Below are positions 26,482 through 38,401 of a stretch of DNA of 64,000 nt, one piece after another (position 1 is the first letter of the stretch; each line of letters opens with the position of its first letter). This DNA comes from Notospermus geniculatus (lineage: Eukaryota > Nemertea > Pilidiophora > Heteronemertea > Lineidae). Location: contig NMRB01000194.1 in assembly GCA_002633025.1 (NCBI GenBank), positions 186,001 through 250,000 on the forward strand, read 5' to 3'. The notes under the pieces were generated by a model. It was given only the letters and a program-made list of their open reading frames with translations, had not been told where the DNA came from and made no database searches. The position numbers and the translations under genes were made by a program.

Positions 26482-26685
26482 TGTGACCCGGCACAACAAA
26501 ATGAGTTGGAATGCGCACAGAAGAAGACCGAAGATGACAAGACCAGACAACAATTACAGAAATCGACAAAGTCAAATTTCACAATGGGCAGACAATCCTG
26601 AAATCATCGAACCGTTGGTGTCACCTTGGACATGTTGGGTCTTCTTCTGTGCGCATTCGGACTCATTTTGCTGTTGCGGGTCACA
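26482..26685. mobile_element. TGTGACCC-family MITE, copy 1
   Basis: Ends TGTGACCCGGCACAACAAAA / (reverse complement) TGTGACCCGCAACAGCAAAA, continuing ATGAGT and GCGCACAGAAGAAGACC on both arms. Flanked by TT. Other members at 49448 and 53333. Confidence 0.82.
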
Positions 26686-27553
26686 TTTGTGAAACTTTGA
26701 GAAGTAGTTCTCATAGTCACAACCAGACCCAGGGTTTATATTTGATGACCATACTGACAATGTATCAATCTGTTTTCTGGTAAGTTGTTTGGAACACAAA
26801 AAATACTTTTGATTTCATTCAGGAAGCCACCATCTTCAGTGTTCATTCTTTGTTGAAGTCCTGAAATAATCTCTACAGATTCCTCTCAAGTATGAAACAG
26901 GAATGATGGGCCCAGACTCTTTTTTTCCACAGTCTCAGCAGCAAAAACAAGAACTCGATCAGAACATGCCGACTTGCTTCATGGAAAGAGAGTATTGATC
27001 GGAGTCGAACATGTGAATTCCCATGGCCATTCATCAAATGTCCCAGAAACTATTAAGAGCAATTTGTTATATAACCAGTACAATAAAGGAAGAGGGTTAT
27101 ATTGATCACAAAATCGACCTCAAATTAGCAGAAAGATTACCAATAATCAAAAGACTAAACATTTTTTTTTCAATAATCCATGATGACCTCAATTTTACCA
27201 GAGAGGGGATTAGATTTTCATGCTATAATCAGCGAGGTATAAAACGGAGTTATAACCCTGGTTGCATGGTAACCACGTCCATCATCTAACACGGCTATTC
27301 TGTAATTTGTTCCAGTGCGTTGACATGGTGAATGCAGCGCTGTGTTGAGTTGTATTCAGTTGATCTGAACACGGGGTTTGTATGGCGGGTCAGGCTCATG
27401 TGTGTATTTCTCTCCATGGCATGAGTCAGACTCGGCAAGGAGGGAAGCGTAAAACAATGGGGACACTGACAATGCATGGGCACAGTATCACAGTGCTGTA
27501 GAGAGATTTTCTGGCTACTTGGGGGACAAAAATGATAAAGAGTAGGAACTAAC

Positions 27554-28562
27554 CTGCGAGCCGTAGAGCTGACATCCTCTGAAATTCTGGTTCTTGTAAC
27601 CATTTCCACATTCGGCGAAACGTCTCGCGGCCCGACTTAAGCTTGCTCCACGGTTTAGGATTTCGTAGGAGGTCACTTAAAGTTCCCTGACTACGACAAA
27701 GCACGCGTTGTGCGAACACCGCTTGCGGAATGCTATATCTTTTAAGCTCACTACTGATTTTCTGCGCAAGTTCTTTGGTGTTGATTTCTTCAATTTCATG
27801 TTTTGAACCTGATGTATCGTTGAGTCCTGTTTGTCTGTGATCACGCAGTGATGTGGTTGAATTCGGGGAGGGGGATGATAAACCGTTTAGACTCGTGGCC
27901 ATCATCGCGTTCGGCGAATGAAGTCTCGCCGATGTTGGTGCTGCTAATCCACGGGAGTAAGCATCGTACGCTGAGTTAGGGGATATCATCGGCTTCACGT
28001 CTGGCTTTGGCGAATGTATTCCATTCTGACTGTATCCATATCCCAGGCTTTGCTGTGCATATCCGTTTGAGGTCATCATACTCATAGGACTTGTCGCGAG
28101 AGTTGGGGTCATATTCATATTCACCCCCATCGAACCCATTTTATCGTAACGGTAGGCAGTGTTCATGTCCATACCTAAGCCATTGCTTTGCATGAGAGTA
28201 AAACTTCCGCTAACTGCAGGATTGGGATGGCTAAATTTGTCCGACACTGTGGAAATTGGAGGCAATGGTTGAAGAGGTGTGAGGGTAGCATAGCTGTTAT
28301 TCGTGTAACCTGGACTCATTCTTCCGTTCAAGGTCTGGTACGTAGGCTCCGAGATCTGAGCACGAAAATCGCTGGACTCGATCATGGTTGCCACACCGAC
28401 TGCAATCGCCTCCGACCGGGAGATACTCGGGGACAACTCTTCTTGGCTGATCAACTCACCACCGCCGCTCGTTGCACTACCACCACCCGGACTGACTGAC
28501 ACCGACACACTGGATTCGTTCATTTGCTGGTCGCTCAATTCACTAAGGTTTTCCATCGTCAT
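27554..28562 (-). CDS. onecut: ONECUT/HNF6-type homeobox transcription factor, first coding exon (CUT domain)
   Basis: Encodes a DNA-binding transcription factor of the ONECUT (HNF6) class, a nuclear regulator of neural, ciliary-band or endodermal differentiation in animals. The exon gives 336 codons plus one base. Residues 91-110 carry the family motif TLTPLQPLPPISTVSDKF, residues 118-124 SGSFTLM, and residues 256-336 a full CUT domain including YSIPQAVFAQRVLCRSQ and the Trp-rich RRMWKWLQEPEFQRMSAL. The start is taken as ATG at 28562 (Met-Thr-Met-Glu-Asn-Leu); a second ATG lies 6 bases downstream. TTATAG immediately precedes the start, so a 5'UTR intron ending there is possible. The exon ends GCAG|GTTAGT (intron begins at 27553), phase 1, the boundary position known for ONECUT genes just before the homeodomain linker. 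The homeodomain exon was not found in the window, so the gene is partial here. Low-complexity Ser/Gly/Met-rich stretches fill the N-terminal half. Family assignment is very secure. Confidence 0.96.
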
Positions 28563-31368
28563 ACCTATAATCAAAAACGATCAAACCACATACACTGATA
28601 GACTGACACTTAATGTAACCTTTGCTAGCTTCAAACTGGTTGGCTACGCGTTGTAGGGGGAATTACTTGCGCCTGGGAAAACACAATGTGCAATCGACGA
28701 AAGCCTCCATGTTTGGACAGCTGGATACCAATGAGTTGCGCAGAGACGAGTGCGCATCCAAAAATCTATACGCGCATGCGCAATTTTTATATTCACTCTC
28801 GAAGCCTACTTTCATTTTCTGTCACAAAATTGTCAATCTTCATCACTTTTATTATAATGAGGGTGCTAATTATGCCTCGGATGGCTGGCGAAATGGGTGG
28901 GCTCAGAACAGGTCCAGCTACCGTGGCGGTCACTTCGGCGCGTGCCCGTTTTCAACTATTTCTCACTGCCTAAAGGAATCTTGGAAACTGGGTCAATTTA
29001 TTTCGTGCGTAGAGAGATGTGTAGTACATGTCACCATTAGCTGGATACAGTGTATAACACCATTGAATTTCATGGACAAAAGCTTGTCAAAGCTTGCATC
29101 ACTGATAACGTGTGTCGGAATGCCTTTATATGGAGTTTTATTTAAAAAAATAATTAAAGGACTTCAAAAAAGACAACTTGTGAAAATTTTTGTTCTACTT
29201 TTTGCCGTGGAAATCATTTTTAACCCTGAATTCTCTTTTTGGAAAGGAAAGTTTCAGAGAGAGACGCATCTCTCTTTTATAATGTTTCGGACCTTTCGGC
29301 ATTTGGACCCTTTTTGTTTCTTAAGCCCCTTTTGGGAAACTCCATGTGTTGTTTGCATTCAACACCCGTAAGTACTCACTTTTGTTACGTGTCATCTGAA
29401 TGTGGTTGTGCCAAACGTAGACTGAGCCAGGGCATTTTGTGGACCCTTGTGGATCACACTTGGACTCCTGCGAGCAATTTTGTAAGGGGTTGAAAATGGG
29501 AAAATAAAAGACATTTTATGATTTAAAACATAATAAATCATGTATTTGCCCGAAGGCAAAAAGAAAAAATATTTTGGCCCTTCATAGTGACTCCCCCTGG
29601 TAATTTGACGGAAAAGTACCATCATCTGGTCACTCATCATCAGAGAAGGAAGGAATGCCGACGCGCCGGGCGTCGAGTGATAAAAAATTATGTTACCCGA
29701 ATGTTATTAACAGGTTTCCATGGTATAAACTTGTCTATCACACCCTGATTGACAAGGAAATAACAAAAGCCTAGATTCTCCCAGTAGGCTACATTTCTAT
29801 TGCGCATCACCACGGCACCTCTCAGAATTTCATTAAGTGAATTCAATAAACATCAATGAAAGATTAAATGGTAAAATAACTTATTCCGCGTAAAGTTTGT
29901 ATATTTAGAATTAATTCAGGCACGCGAAGTGGTAGTGCACATGCCCGCGTTTAGTTCGCAGCCACCAGTAACTGGAGACGCGTTGTCGACTTCAATAGTT
30001 ACGCGGTTAAAAGGGTGTGGTCGGTCAGATTCTATAGAGCGCGTGCGCTAAAAAAAGTACGTTTTGAAGTATGGTTTTTGAGTGGTATGTATCTGCTATC
30101 GTAAAAAAGATGTTATTGTAGTTTTTACAGTGTTTCGCCCACGCATAGATTTATTACTAAATAGTGCATAGAATTTTTCCAAAGAATTATGTCAATGTTT
30201 TCAGAAAAATGCAGCCGCTGAATAAAATTTGATATTTGAAATCAGTCTCGGGCGAAATTAGTTTTTGTAACCGTCGGTTGCAAACAGTTTGTTGAAATAA
30301 CGGGATTCCAGGGCACTCGTAAAATGATGTGAAAACAAATGAAGTTAACGGTCTTCCGAAGTAAAAGCAGAGACCGACGCGTTACCGTTATGTTGTTGAC
30401 GCGCCTCGCTTCAGTTTGGGGGAATACGTTATTTCAGAAAAATTCTCTTGGTTTTTTTAGCATAACCCGACATACCGTCGAGCAGAGAACTTTTTCGTGC
30501 CGTTCTACCCGGGTGAACCTCCGAACTCCCCGCGTTGACAGCAAAATTCATCCCGGGGGTCAGAACTTCTTTCGTCAATACGCAGCGCATTTTGTGGTTG
30601 CAGACGGAATCCAATGGTAGGGCATCCAGCAAATATTCTTAAAAAGTGTCGAAAACTACTCCTTTGTTCTGGCTCAACAAACTTTCAAACAAAAATTCAA
30701 CTTACATGATATCGTAAAGCTAAACCTGCGGGTAAATTTACCGGTAAGGCCTAGTAGGTCTACGTTTTGCCTTCATTTCTTCCATCTCAAAAGAGTAATG
30801 AAACTACATGTAATAAAGTACCCAAAGCTCGGCGTGCCCCTCCGAAACCACGGTGACACGGTCTGATGAGCCATACAGGCCAAGTTTAGGTGCTGACACT
30901 CGGATGAGAAACGCACGTGCGTTTCTTTTTCGCACAACAAACTGTTGACTGTGCCGACTGTTTCGACGCGTTTTTCAAAAGCCGAACAGTTGTGACCTCA
31001 TGACTTTCTTCAACACCAGTTGAGTTTTACCGACTGATTTCTCAACTCATGGAGATCAGCCGAAAAATACCAGCACATAGAAAACTTCTCCAGTGAAAAA
31101 TGCCTTGACGAAGTGGAAAGAAACGAGCGCCTGATGTCCACGCGGCCTCTGGCCGAGCGTTTTCCCGCCAAAATTACGCGCGCGTGCGACTTCTTCTCCG
31201 AAGTGCCTGCCGGTATTTCCCTTTGGACGTGATGGACAGTTTTTCTCATTATTTTATATAGTTTTATGAAGATGCCATCTAACTTCTAATTCAATCATTT
31301 CCCAATGTTTTTAAGACCACCAAATACCACGCAACTATGCAGCAGGCTGACGCCCAGATGATATTATT
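28563..31368 (-). promoter_or_regulatory. 5' flank of onecut (UTR/promoter-proximal region, unresolved)
   Basis: This 2.8 kb upstream of the onecut start contains no recognisable transposon and no convincing coding exon. It is richer in CpG than the surrounding sequence in places, for example around 29900-30060 and 31120-31210. It contains a 20-bp perfect palindrome centred on CACGTG (30907-30926). The transcription start cannot be fixed by eye. The role is inferred from position only. Confidence 0.4.
30907..30926. promoter_or_regulatory. 20-bp palindrome with E-box core CACGTG
   Basis: AGAAACGCACGTGCGTTTCT reads the same on both strands. The centre is CACGTG, the core bound by bHLH-type factors, and is also flanked as GCACGTGC. 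It lies about 2.35 kb upstream of the onecut start codon. Binding is inference. Confidence 0.4.
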
Positions 31369-31517
31369 CAGAGGCGCATGGAAAAGAGGGGTGCCCTGTG
31401 TTAGGAACATTGAAATTTGCGCCAAAGTCCAGAATTTCACGGTTGATTTTACACAGATTTGTGGCTTAAATAGGAGGCGACGAGTGCCCGGCACGCCCCT
31501 CTCTGGATCAGCGCCTG
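31369..31517. mobile_element. CAGG-type MITE related to 10703-10852
   Basis: Ends CAGAGGCGCATGG / (reverse complement) CAGGCGCTGATCCAG. Shares the interior GGAACATTGAAATYTGYGCC and AATTTCACGGTTGATTTTAC with the 10703 copy. Target duplication poor (TTATT/TCGTT). Confidence 0.7.
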
Positions 31518-31823
31518 TCGTTTTCATGGGAAACTTTTTTCTGAGAATACGCGCCGTAAGTGGAAAGGGGTTAATTCTTCCTCCACATACACTGCTTTTT
31601 GAAATCTGCCCCTCTCCATTGTACACCACATCTCCGTATTAAATAGTGTACAACGCTATGCCCATTCAATAAAATGGATTCAGACATATGGATTTCGGAT
31701 GTGGATCCATACTCTAAGCACTTTTGACTTATTGAACTCACCTCAAGGATGCTGCTGTGAACCACAAGACAATAAGTGTATTTCGATATATGCACACTTG
31801 TTGTTTACTCGAGTACACCTATG

Positions 31824-32286
31824 CAGGCCCGTAGCTAGCACAGGGACAGGGGGCAAATACCCCCCAGGCAAACTGCAAAAAACAGTTCTTCCACCAAAAT
31901 CAAATGGGATAGAAGATCATGATTGTTCACATCTCAGAGTGCAGGAACTTTACCTCAAATAGCATCTCAGAGCTCCTAATTTTCAAAATTTTTCTGTTTC
32001 TGGGAGATGTCCCCCAGACCCCCACCCCCGCAAAACAGGTGTGATAGAATCTAATGCCCCGCACTCCTGATGCCCCCCTGCATTGTTGTCACAGGATTAA
32101 GGGTCTTGGTCTCTAGAGTCCAATTGAATGGTGCCGCTTAATCCGAAAATGTATTGTTGGGGGACATCACATATCAGGGGACATTAGATTCTTTTACACC
32201 GGCACTTTTGGCGTCGAAGGTGAAGCCCACGTCCGAGCTCCTCTGCTTAAAATGCCCCCAGCGAAAAAACGCCAGCTACGGTCCTG
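31824..32286. mobile_element. 463-bp CAGG-type element with perfect 5-bp duplication CTATG
   Basis: Ends CAGGCCCGTAGCTAG and (reverse complement) CAGGACCGTAGCTGG. CTATG at 31819-31823 and 32287-32291. No transposase ORF. Confidence 0.85.
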
Positions 32287-32756
32287 CTATGATGAAATCA
32301 AAAGAGCACGAAAGCCCGTAGCACAAGTATGGCAACTTTTCTTGCTCGTATCACCAACTTTTATGGGAGTTGCCACAAAAATTGCAAGTGCGGTTGCGGT
32401 GGCTGGCAACGACAAAACAGGAGAAACTTTTCAAAAGCAAGCTTTGCCGAAAATCGAATGAACGATGTGATGTTTGGCAATTGAAATTGCTTCTTGACAG
32501 AGTTGACAAGGCTCTTTCAAAAGAGCGGGCCCTAAAGCCTTGGTCACAAATGCACCGGGCCCCGTACGATTTTCCCCACCCAGCGGCTTGCTGCGGATTT
32601 TAGAGACTGAAACTCGGATCTAAGATGAATTATGCCGAAATCGCCACAATAGACAAGCGGAAATTAGACTGGATCAAACTGGGCACCGTAGAAATTGGCC
32701 AAAATGTCTGTTTTTACTCGCCGTACGGGCCCCGGAGTGAATATTTGACGGGGGCT

Positions 32757-33155
32757 TAACTTAGCTCTTTTGGAGACAATTTCGCTCTTCCTTTTTAGAG
32801 AAAACGAGTAACCCAAGTTTCCACGGGTTCCTTGCAAAACAAGGTTTTCTGAACTAAAACATATCATTGATACTCCGCAAACACAGGTTTACGAGCAGAA
32901 ATGCTACCCGAGCAGAAACTTACAGATTTACGACCAGAAATCAAGGTTTTCAACAGAAAGTTTCTGAGCATTCGTTCCCGCAACCCGCCTGGCAAGTTTT
33001 ATTGCTCGCGCGCGTACACGCAAGTTTTATTAGCTATCAAGTTTTTGTGGCGCGATGCAACTTGGAACGAGCCGTGTCAACCCGTGGAAACTTGGGTTTT
33101 TACTCGTTTTTTCTCTAAAAAGGGACGAGGGTTGGCTCTAAATGAGCTAAGTTAG
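32757..33155. mobile_element. Foldback element with about 80-bp arms
   Basis: Left arm CTTAGCTCTTTTGGAG...GAGAAAACGAGTAACCCAAG pairs with right arm CTTGGGTTTTTACTCGTTTT...GAGCTAAGTTAG. The flanks carry further CGCTCTTTTGAAAGAGCG-type palindromes at 32509, 33160 and 33363, implying a larger nested structure. CCGGGCCCCGTACG also recurs inverted at 32557 and 32711. Confidence 0.65.
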
Positions 33156-33525
33156 GGACCGCTCTTTTGAAAGAGCGAAATTCTCGGAAGAGTGAAACTT
33201 TGACTGGCCCTGACCTGGAGAATAAGTTTCTTGTTTTTCTTCATTCATTTGGTTCTCTCACAAAACACACTTTAAGTTTCCTGCGTTGAAGACATCGCTG
33301 ATATTTCATATGACAAGAATGGTGACAATCGCCTCATTGAAAAAGTTCTTTTATTATTTTTTCGCTCTTTCAAAAGAACAGTCCCTAACCTAGCTCTTTT
33401 AGAGCCAATTTCGCTCTTCCTTCTTTAGATTTACCAATTAATTCATCCACGAACTCAGGCTGGCCATAAGCAATATAAGAGGATGGCAATAACACCTCCT
33501 AATCCCTTGGCTTAATCATTGACAA

Positions 33526-33541
33526 TTAGATAGATAGATAA
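33526..33541. repeat. GATA microsatellite
   Basis: Four GATA units, likely a retroposon tail like that at 6321-6335. Confidence 0.6.
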
Positions 33542-33551
33542 TTTGAAGCTT

Positions 33552-33700
33552 CATAACCCTTTTGGATCTACTATGGGGTGGAGTCCACGACAGGCTACTG
33601 TCCACCTGTGTGGGGTCTTTTACTTGCCCTGGCCAGACACTCAGGTAGGCCTACAAGGGACCACGGCTTTGAGTCTCATCCGACAGACTCTAATAATTAA
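33552..33700. mobile_element. Diverged SINE body
   Basis: Shares GGGGTCTTTTACTTGCCCTG and GGACCACGGCTT with the bodies at 44860-45030 and 55020-55190. Confidence 0.45.
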
Positions 33701-34692
33701 GTTCACTGTTCGATATTTTTCAATATCACCTCCACGGTATTACTGATCAGTGCAACACTCACGCACACGGAGCGTCGTGAGGGCGCCACCAGACGCTGCA
33801 GACGACGAATGTGAAGACAGAACGAGTGAGCGCTGCTGATGAAGATAGAAAGCCGATAAGGCGTTATAACGGGAATAATATGCCACTGGAAAAAGTGCCG
33901 GCTCTATTGTTGGAAGATAATCCAATGAACCAGTGGACCTAGATGGAATTCTTACAATAGAATACTTTGTTCCCACGACATATGTCCAGAGGATCTTTTT
34001 TCCGACTTTTCCACTCATTCAATTTTTCATTTGATAAAATTGCTTCCTTCCGTCAATCAAAAACATTCTTATGTACCGGTAAGCCCAGGCCAAAAAGTAC
34101 TAAACATGGGTACAGCGCATGAATACGAATACATTGTATTTTCTTCAGATCACGAAAAGGTTAAGACAAAAAGAAATGACCCGGAAAGGTGATCTCAGTA
34201 ATAAATGTCCTGAGTACAAGAAATATTACTTCTGCAGAAGTAGTGCAAAGTATAATTTGGTAACGCCATCAGTTGGTCATTGAGCGCACCGGACAAGTCA
34301 GGACGACCTCTGAATTAAAAAAAAATGAAAGAAGAGCGAAATGGAGGACAAGAAGAAGGCAAACCAAGACGGAACAAGGAAGAAGAAAAGGTACAAGTCT
34401 GTAGATTCAAATGTACCTGTGGAACTGAATGAAGGGTATATTCCCATTGTTTTTCAAAACTTCCCGGCGTCTTAATTTGGCTAATAGAGAGTCTGAGGCC
34501 CGCAACAACTGATACAGGAAACGTAATTAGCGAAATGAGTTGAAGTTCTGATCATAAGGGCCAACCAGCCGTACGGGGAAAGCCCTAGGTATCGGTAGTT
34601 GCAGATCTCAACCTCATAATACTGGTATAGGATCATGAAGGATGGGAAGTGTGTACTGCCTGGGAGTGTTGTACAAACTGAATGAGGAGTTA

Positions 34693-34819
34693 TTGCGGGA
34701 TTCGAACCCACGGCCCCTCGCATCTGAAAAACCGCCAGAATTTAGGCTCGGTAGTGAGCGTTGTTTCCTTCCTTGGGTGTAGTGACAGATGCGAAAGGTC
34801 GTGGGTTCGAATCCCGCAA
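34693..34819. repeat. Inverted pair of tRNA-like segments (34-bp arms)
   Basis: TTGCGGGATTCGAACCCACG at 34693 is mirrored by CGTGGGTTCGAATCCCGCAA ending at 34819; the arms differ at about three positions. Each arm contains a B-box-like GGTTCGAATCCC. Probably two SINE/tRNA fragments in opposite orientation. Confidence 0.75.
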
Positions 34820-35263
34820 AACTTTTACAAGAACCACATGGGCGTTCCCAGGTTTTCTGAAGGGGGGCTCAGACGGATTTCGTAGCCCCTCCAGCAAGTG
34901 CGCCGTCACGAGAGCTGAAGACCCTCGCCCTGGCGGGGGTCTGGGGGGGGGCTCCCCAGGAAAATTTGGAAATCTAGATATTCTGAGCCACATCCTGGGT
35001 CATTTTCCGTGACATTTTGTTCCTTCCTGGCCGCCTCAACGCGTTAAGCTGCTTTGAATGTGAGAGCACTGTTCGCCAAAGGAGGGGGGGGGGGGTCGCA
35101 CCCACCCCACCCCTTGGGGACGCACATGAACCAGCATTAAATCCTAATCTTCTAACGAACTGGAGATTCTCACCGAGTGTAGCAGAATGAGATACCCCGC
35201 CCTTCCAGGCACGCTCCCAGTGAATTGTCGGAAGTATCTATCATAAGACAGAGGTAAGGGTCA

Positions 35264-35448
35264 ATGGATGGCAAATCTCAATGCGGCAGGGGTGTTTTTA
35301 AGGTTGACCATAGAAGTATTATACAGAAGTATCCATGTACAATGTATAATACTTCCATGGGTTGACAGACTAAATGCTGCTGGACCCCTCATTCAGCCGG
35401 GTCAGTCAACTTTAAACACCCCTACCGCATTGAGATTTTGCCGTCCAT
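35264..35448. mobile_element. 185-bp MITE with about 45-bp TIR
   Basis: ATGGATGGCAAATCTCAATG and GCAGGGGTGTTT on the left match the reverse complement of AAACACCCCTACCGCATTGA...TCCAT on the right. The centre contains a second inverted GAAGTATTATAC pair. Confidence 0.8.
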
Positions 35449-36017
35449 GTGCACCAGCCTTAGAGCCAAGCTAATCACAGTCGAGACAAAAGGTTTGACT
35501 GGATTCCAAAGAAAGAGTCGCCAAAACGAAATTTGGGTGTTATTATACTGTCTCCCTTGGGGCTAGAATGTCTCGGTGCTATTTTTGCCCCCTATCAAAT
35601 AAAATGCCTACGTCGCAGAAGGTCCAGCGTTTTTTTGAACGAACAATATGCTCAAAATTTTGACAACATACTAATCCTCCGGATAGCTGCCGTCTGCGCT
35701 TTCTCTAGCTAGAGAAGGCGCAGAAATGAGGCCCGCAACTGAATGTATGAAATTAGTGAAGACCCATCTGACTAAAAAAACATGTGCGTTTGGACCACGT
35801 GGGTTTGTTAGTAAACATCCCTCGTGTCGCCAACACCAATAACCATAAAACGATATTTCAGGATTTCTAGACAATCAACATCATAAGGTCTAGCAATACT
35901 ATTTTATTATGTCATTATTTTAATTGTTGTTTAATTCTAGTGGCATTTGATGGGAAATATGTGCCCCTATTTCGGCAGAAATAAAGGTTTTATTGTTTTT
36001 GTGATAAGCGACGCAAG

Positions 36018-36091
36018 ATGGCAGCGGTGGTGCAACATGATCATTTCTTAGCAATTTCGAGCGGTCACACGCTTGCTGTGTACGATCTGAG
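36018..36091 (+). CDS. wdr4: WDR4 exon 1 (start codon)
   Basis: Starts at ATG in the context GCAAGATGG, a good initiation context, and encodes MAAVVQ followed by HDHFLAISSGHTLAVYD. This matches the first propeller strand of WDR4 (family pattern R-F-L-A-x-S...I-Y-D). It ends ...CTGAG|GTAATA after 24 codons plus two bases. With the next exon the split codon becomes AGT (Ser). The start was chosen because it opens the conserved N-terminus and no in-frame upstream extension resembles the family. Confidence 0.88.
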
Positions 36092-36944
36092 GTAATACAT
36101 GTAGGTTTAAAGGACGCACGGATCGATAGCTCATGATAGTATGCTATCGGCAATTCCATGTTTGTCAAGTTCAATAAGAATCCCACGCAAATTATGCTTA
36201 CAAGTTCTATTGTTTTGTTTTGTTGTTTCACATGTTTTAGCGTTGGATCCGTGTCCTACTCTGCCACGTTGCCCTTCCTCCAGCCTCTTCCAGAAAAGGC
36301 AGGCCTCTGACCCTCGGTTCGGGAGAGGGCGCTATCTCCCCCTATTCTCGGTCAGCACAGTGACATCTAGGCCTATTTTCAGACGCGAGTCTTGTGATCG
36401 TGCTGATTTGGCCAATATTCTTGTCGACTTGAGACTTGAAGTTGAGTGTTTAACCTTGAGGGGGGGGGGGGGGTGTGTGAAAGATTTCAGTCCAACAATC
36501 CTCAGCAGAAATATAGCATCCTCTGGTCTGGATCCGACCCCCGTGGATGGACAACCCCCCTCAATCCCCCCTCCCCGCTGCCAGCAGCATGCAATCTAAA
36601 CCAGGACCAGTCAGCAGGAGAGATTCCCCGGTCAATTTTCCAGCCTCACTTTCACCAGGTACAACATCAATTGGCACTTGCCATTTCTGCCAAGGCAGCC
36701 ACAATGGAAAGTCAACTTCATCCATTGCCCTGCTGGAACGGAAACAGGGCCTAGGGCTCCACCTAAAAGGTTAACAATTGGAGGGGGATCTCTTTCCTTA
36801 GCCACATCTATGCCAGCTGAATCCTGGAATCCAGTTCCTAATGTAAACATAGCATAAGCCAAGGAGGTTGTTCAGTGCTTGCTAGGCTCCATTGTATTGA
36901 TTACCCAGTATAGGCCCTGCTGGCATGCAGCACCCAGTGTGTAA

Positions 36945-37187
36945 TTAACCCGTTAACTGTGTAATTTTTTTAGTTCTAATTTTTTTTTCTTAAAAAAAAT
37001 TTGTCAAAAAAAAGTATTTGACACACAAGGTTCCAGACGTGATATAACGTCCTACGCAATGTGAAGCGCCATTTCCTTGCAGAGCGTACTATTACGCCCT
37101 ACGCAAGCAACGATCTTCGAGTGTTTCCGAGGGTTCCCCGGATTTTGTAGTGACGTAGTCTGACGTCCTACGCAGTTAACGAGTTAA
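36945..37187. mobile_element. TTAA-flanked MITE (piggyBac-like), copy B, in WDR4 intron 1
   Basis: TTAA|CCCGTTAACTG...CAGTTAACGAG|TTAA. Better preserved ends than copy A (3541-3771), with which it shares most of its body. Confidence 0.82.
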
Positions 37188-38400
37188 AATACCTTTTTGT
37201 CTTAAAACTATTTGTCACCATGTATCCATCTCTTAAATGATTCAACTTTTGATCAATGAACAGAGTTCGATTTTTATTTTCCCAATGTCCTGTTGCCATG
37301 TTGGCTTATTTTGTTGCCATGGATACTAGTTGTTATGCTCCGGTGAGTCCATCACGACCTGTTAATCAATGGACACAGATAATTGGTCAGAATTGGGAAA
37401 GAATTTTATCCTCAATACAATGAACTCACTTTTGTGACCTGTGATATGTTGGGGTTTGTGATTGGCTAAAAATATAACCCAGTGATTAACCCTGGAAGTT
37501 TGAGAAGAAAAGAGGAAAAAAATGAAAGGATGAGAAAAGAAAATGCCATAATGTTGGCTGCTGATTAGACGATGAATGATTCTCAATGAATTCTTGGGAG
37601 ACACTGACCCTGTTTCAGTTCAATGTGCTGTCATGTCACTCGTCATCATCCAATTCATGTGTCATGCAGTTAATATTTGCATTTGACACAAGCACAGTTA
37701 TTTATTCAGCCAGCGAGTTCAAGATATTGTCTCAGTCGGTGGTGAAAGTTATGCCGTTTCTGTGGGCAAGATGACGAAGGTTTAATCAAGACGGGATCGC
37801 GAGTGTGCAAATACTTGTAACGGAAATCTTGTGGCGTTTGATGAATTTTGAAAGAAAATATATTACTAAAATTATGTTGGAACAAATGTCAGATGGTGTT
37901 GTGGGGTTTAATCGTTGGTTTCTGTTGACTTTAACTTGTAATCAACTGGGTGGACACTTTAGGGTATAGTTGAGATTATCCCTTGTCTTTACTCAGAATT
38001 TGCAAAGTTTTAATTGCTGTGTGTGCGTTCTCGAAGGGAGAATTTTACACACTAGGCAATACCTATTCAGTGGGGGAACTGCTAAATCAAGAATTCTGAT
38101 TTGTCCAGGCCTGACGCGAGATGCATCACTCATTAGGAGCGCTTGGCATGCTTGGGGGACGCAACGACGTCATTTCATCACATGACGTTGCCGACGTCAC
38201 GGATGACACAACAAAAATCTTGATGATGTCGTGACATCAAAAGGCCTAAACAGCATTGTTATTTTCGTTAATATCTTGATATTTCGAAAACTATATGTCA
38301 TATCAAAATTCAGGCTTCGTATGGACACTTCCCAGGTCCGTCTAAAAAGTTTGGCGGAGATCCGTTCGTCAGTCTTGGAGAATATCGTGAACACACCCAC
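37188..38400. other. WDR4 intron 1 sequence, nothing recognised
   Basis: No repeat boundaries or exon signals that fit WDR4. Confidence 0.4.
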
Positions 38401-38401
38401 N

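Larger units (their letters stand above)
1..27553 (-). other. Probable first intron (or 3' side) of onecut; no coding exon recognised
   Basis: On the minus strand the sequence after the onecut donor runs to the window edge without any segment resembling an ONECUT homeodomain. I looked for the reverse complement of the helix-3 signature (V-S-N-F-F-M-N-A-R-R) and saw none. Long ORFs here are low-complexity or lie in repeats. If the gene is intact, its intron exceeds 27.5 kb. Individual repeats inside are listed separately. Confidence 0.5.

Noticed and set aside
28622-29371. 249-codon plus-strand frame opposite the onecut 5' flank
   Set aside because: Random-looking composition, no domain, and it relies on AT-rich chance openness.
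36141-36754. 152- and 102-codon frames just after WDR4 exon 1
   Set aside because: They contain a homopolymer-G run and C-rich low-complexity sequence; no splice phase continues WDR4 without an early stop.
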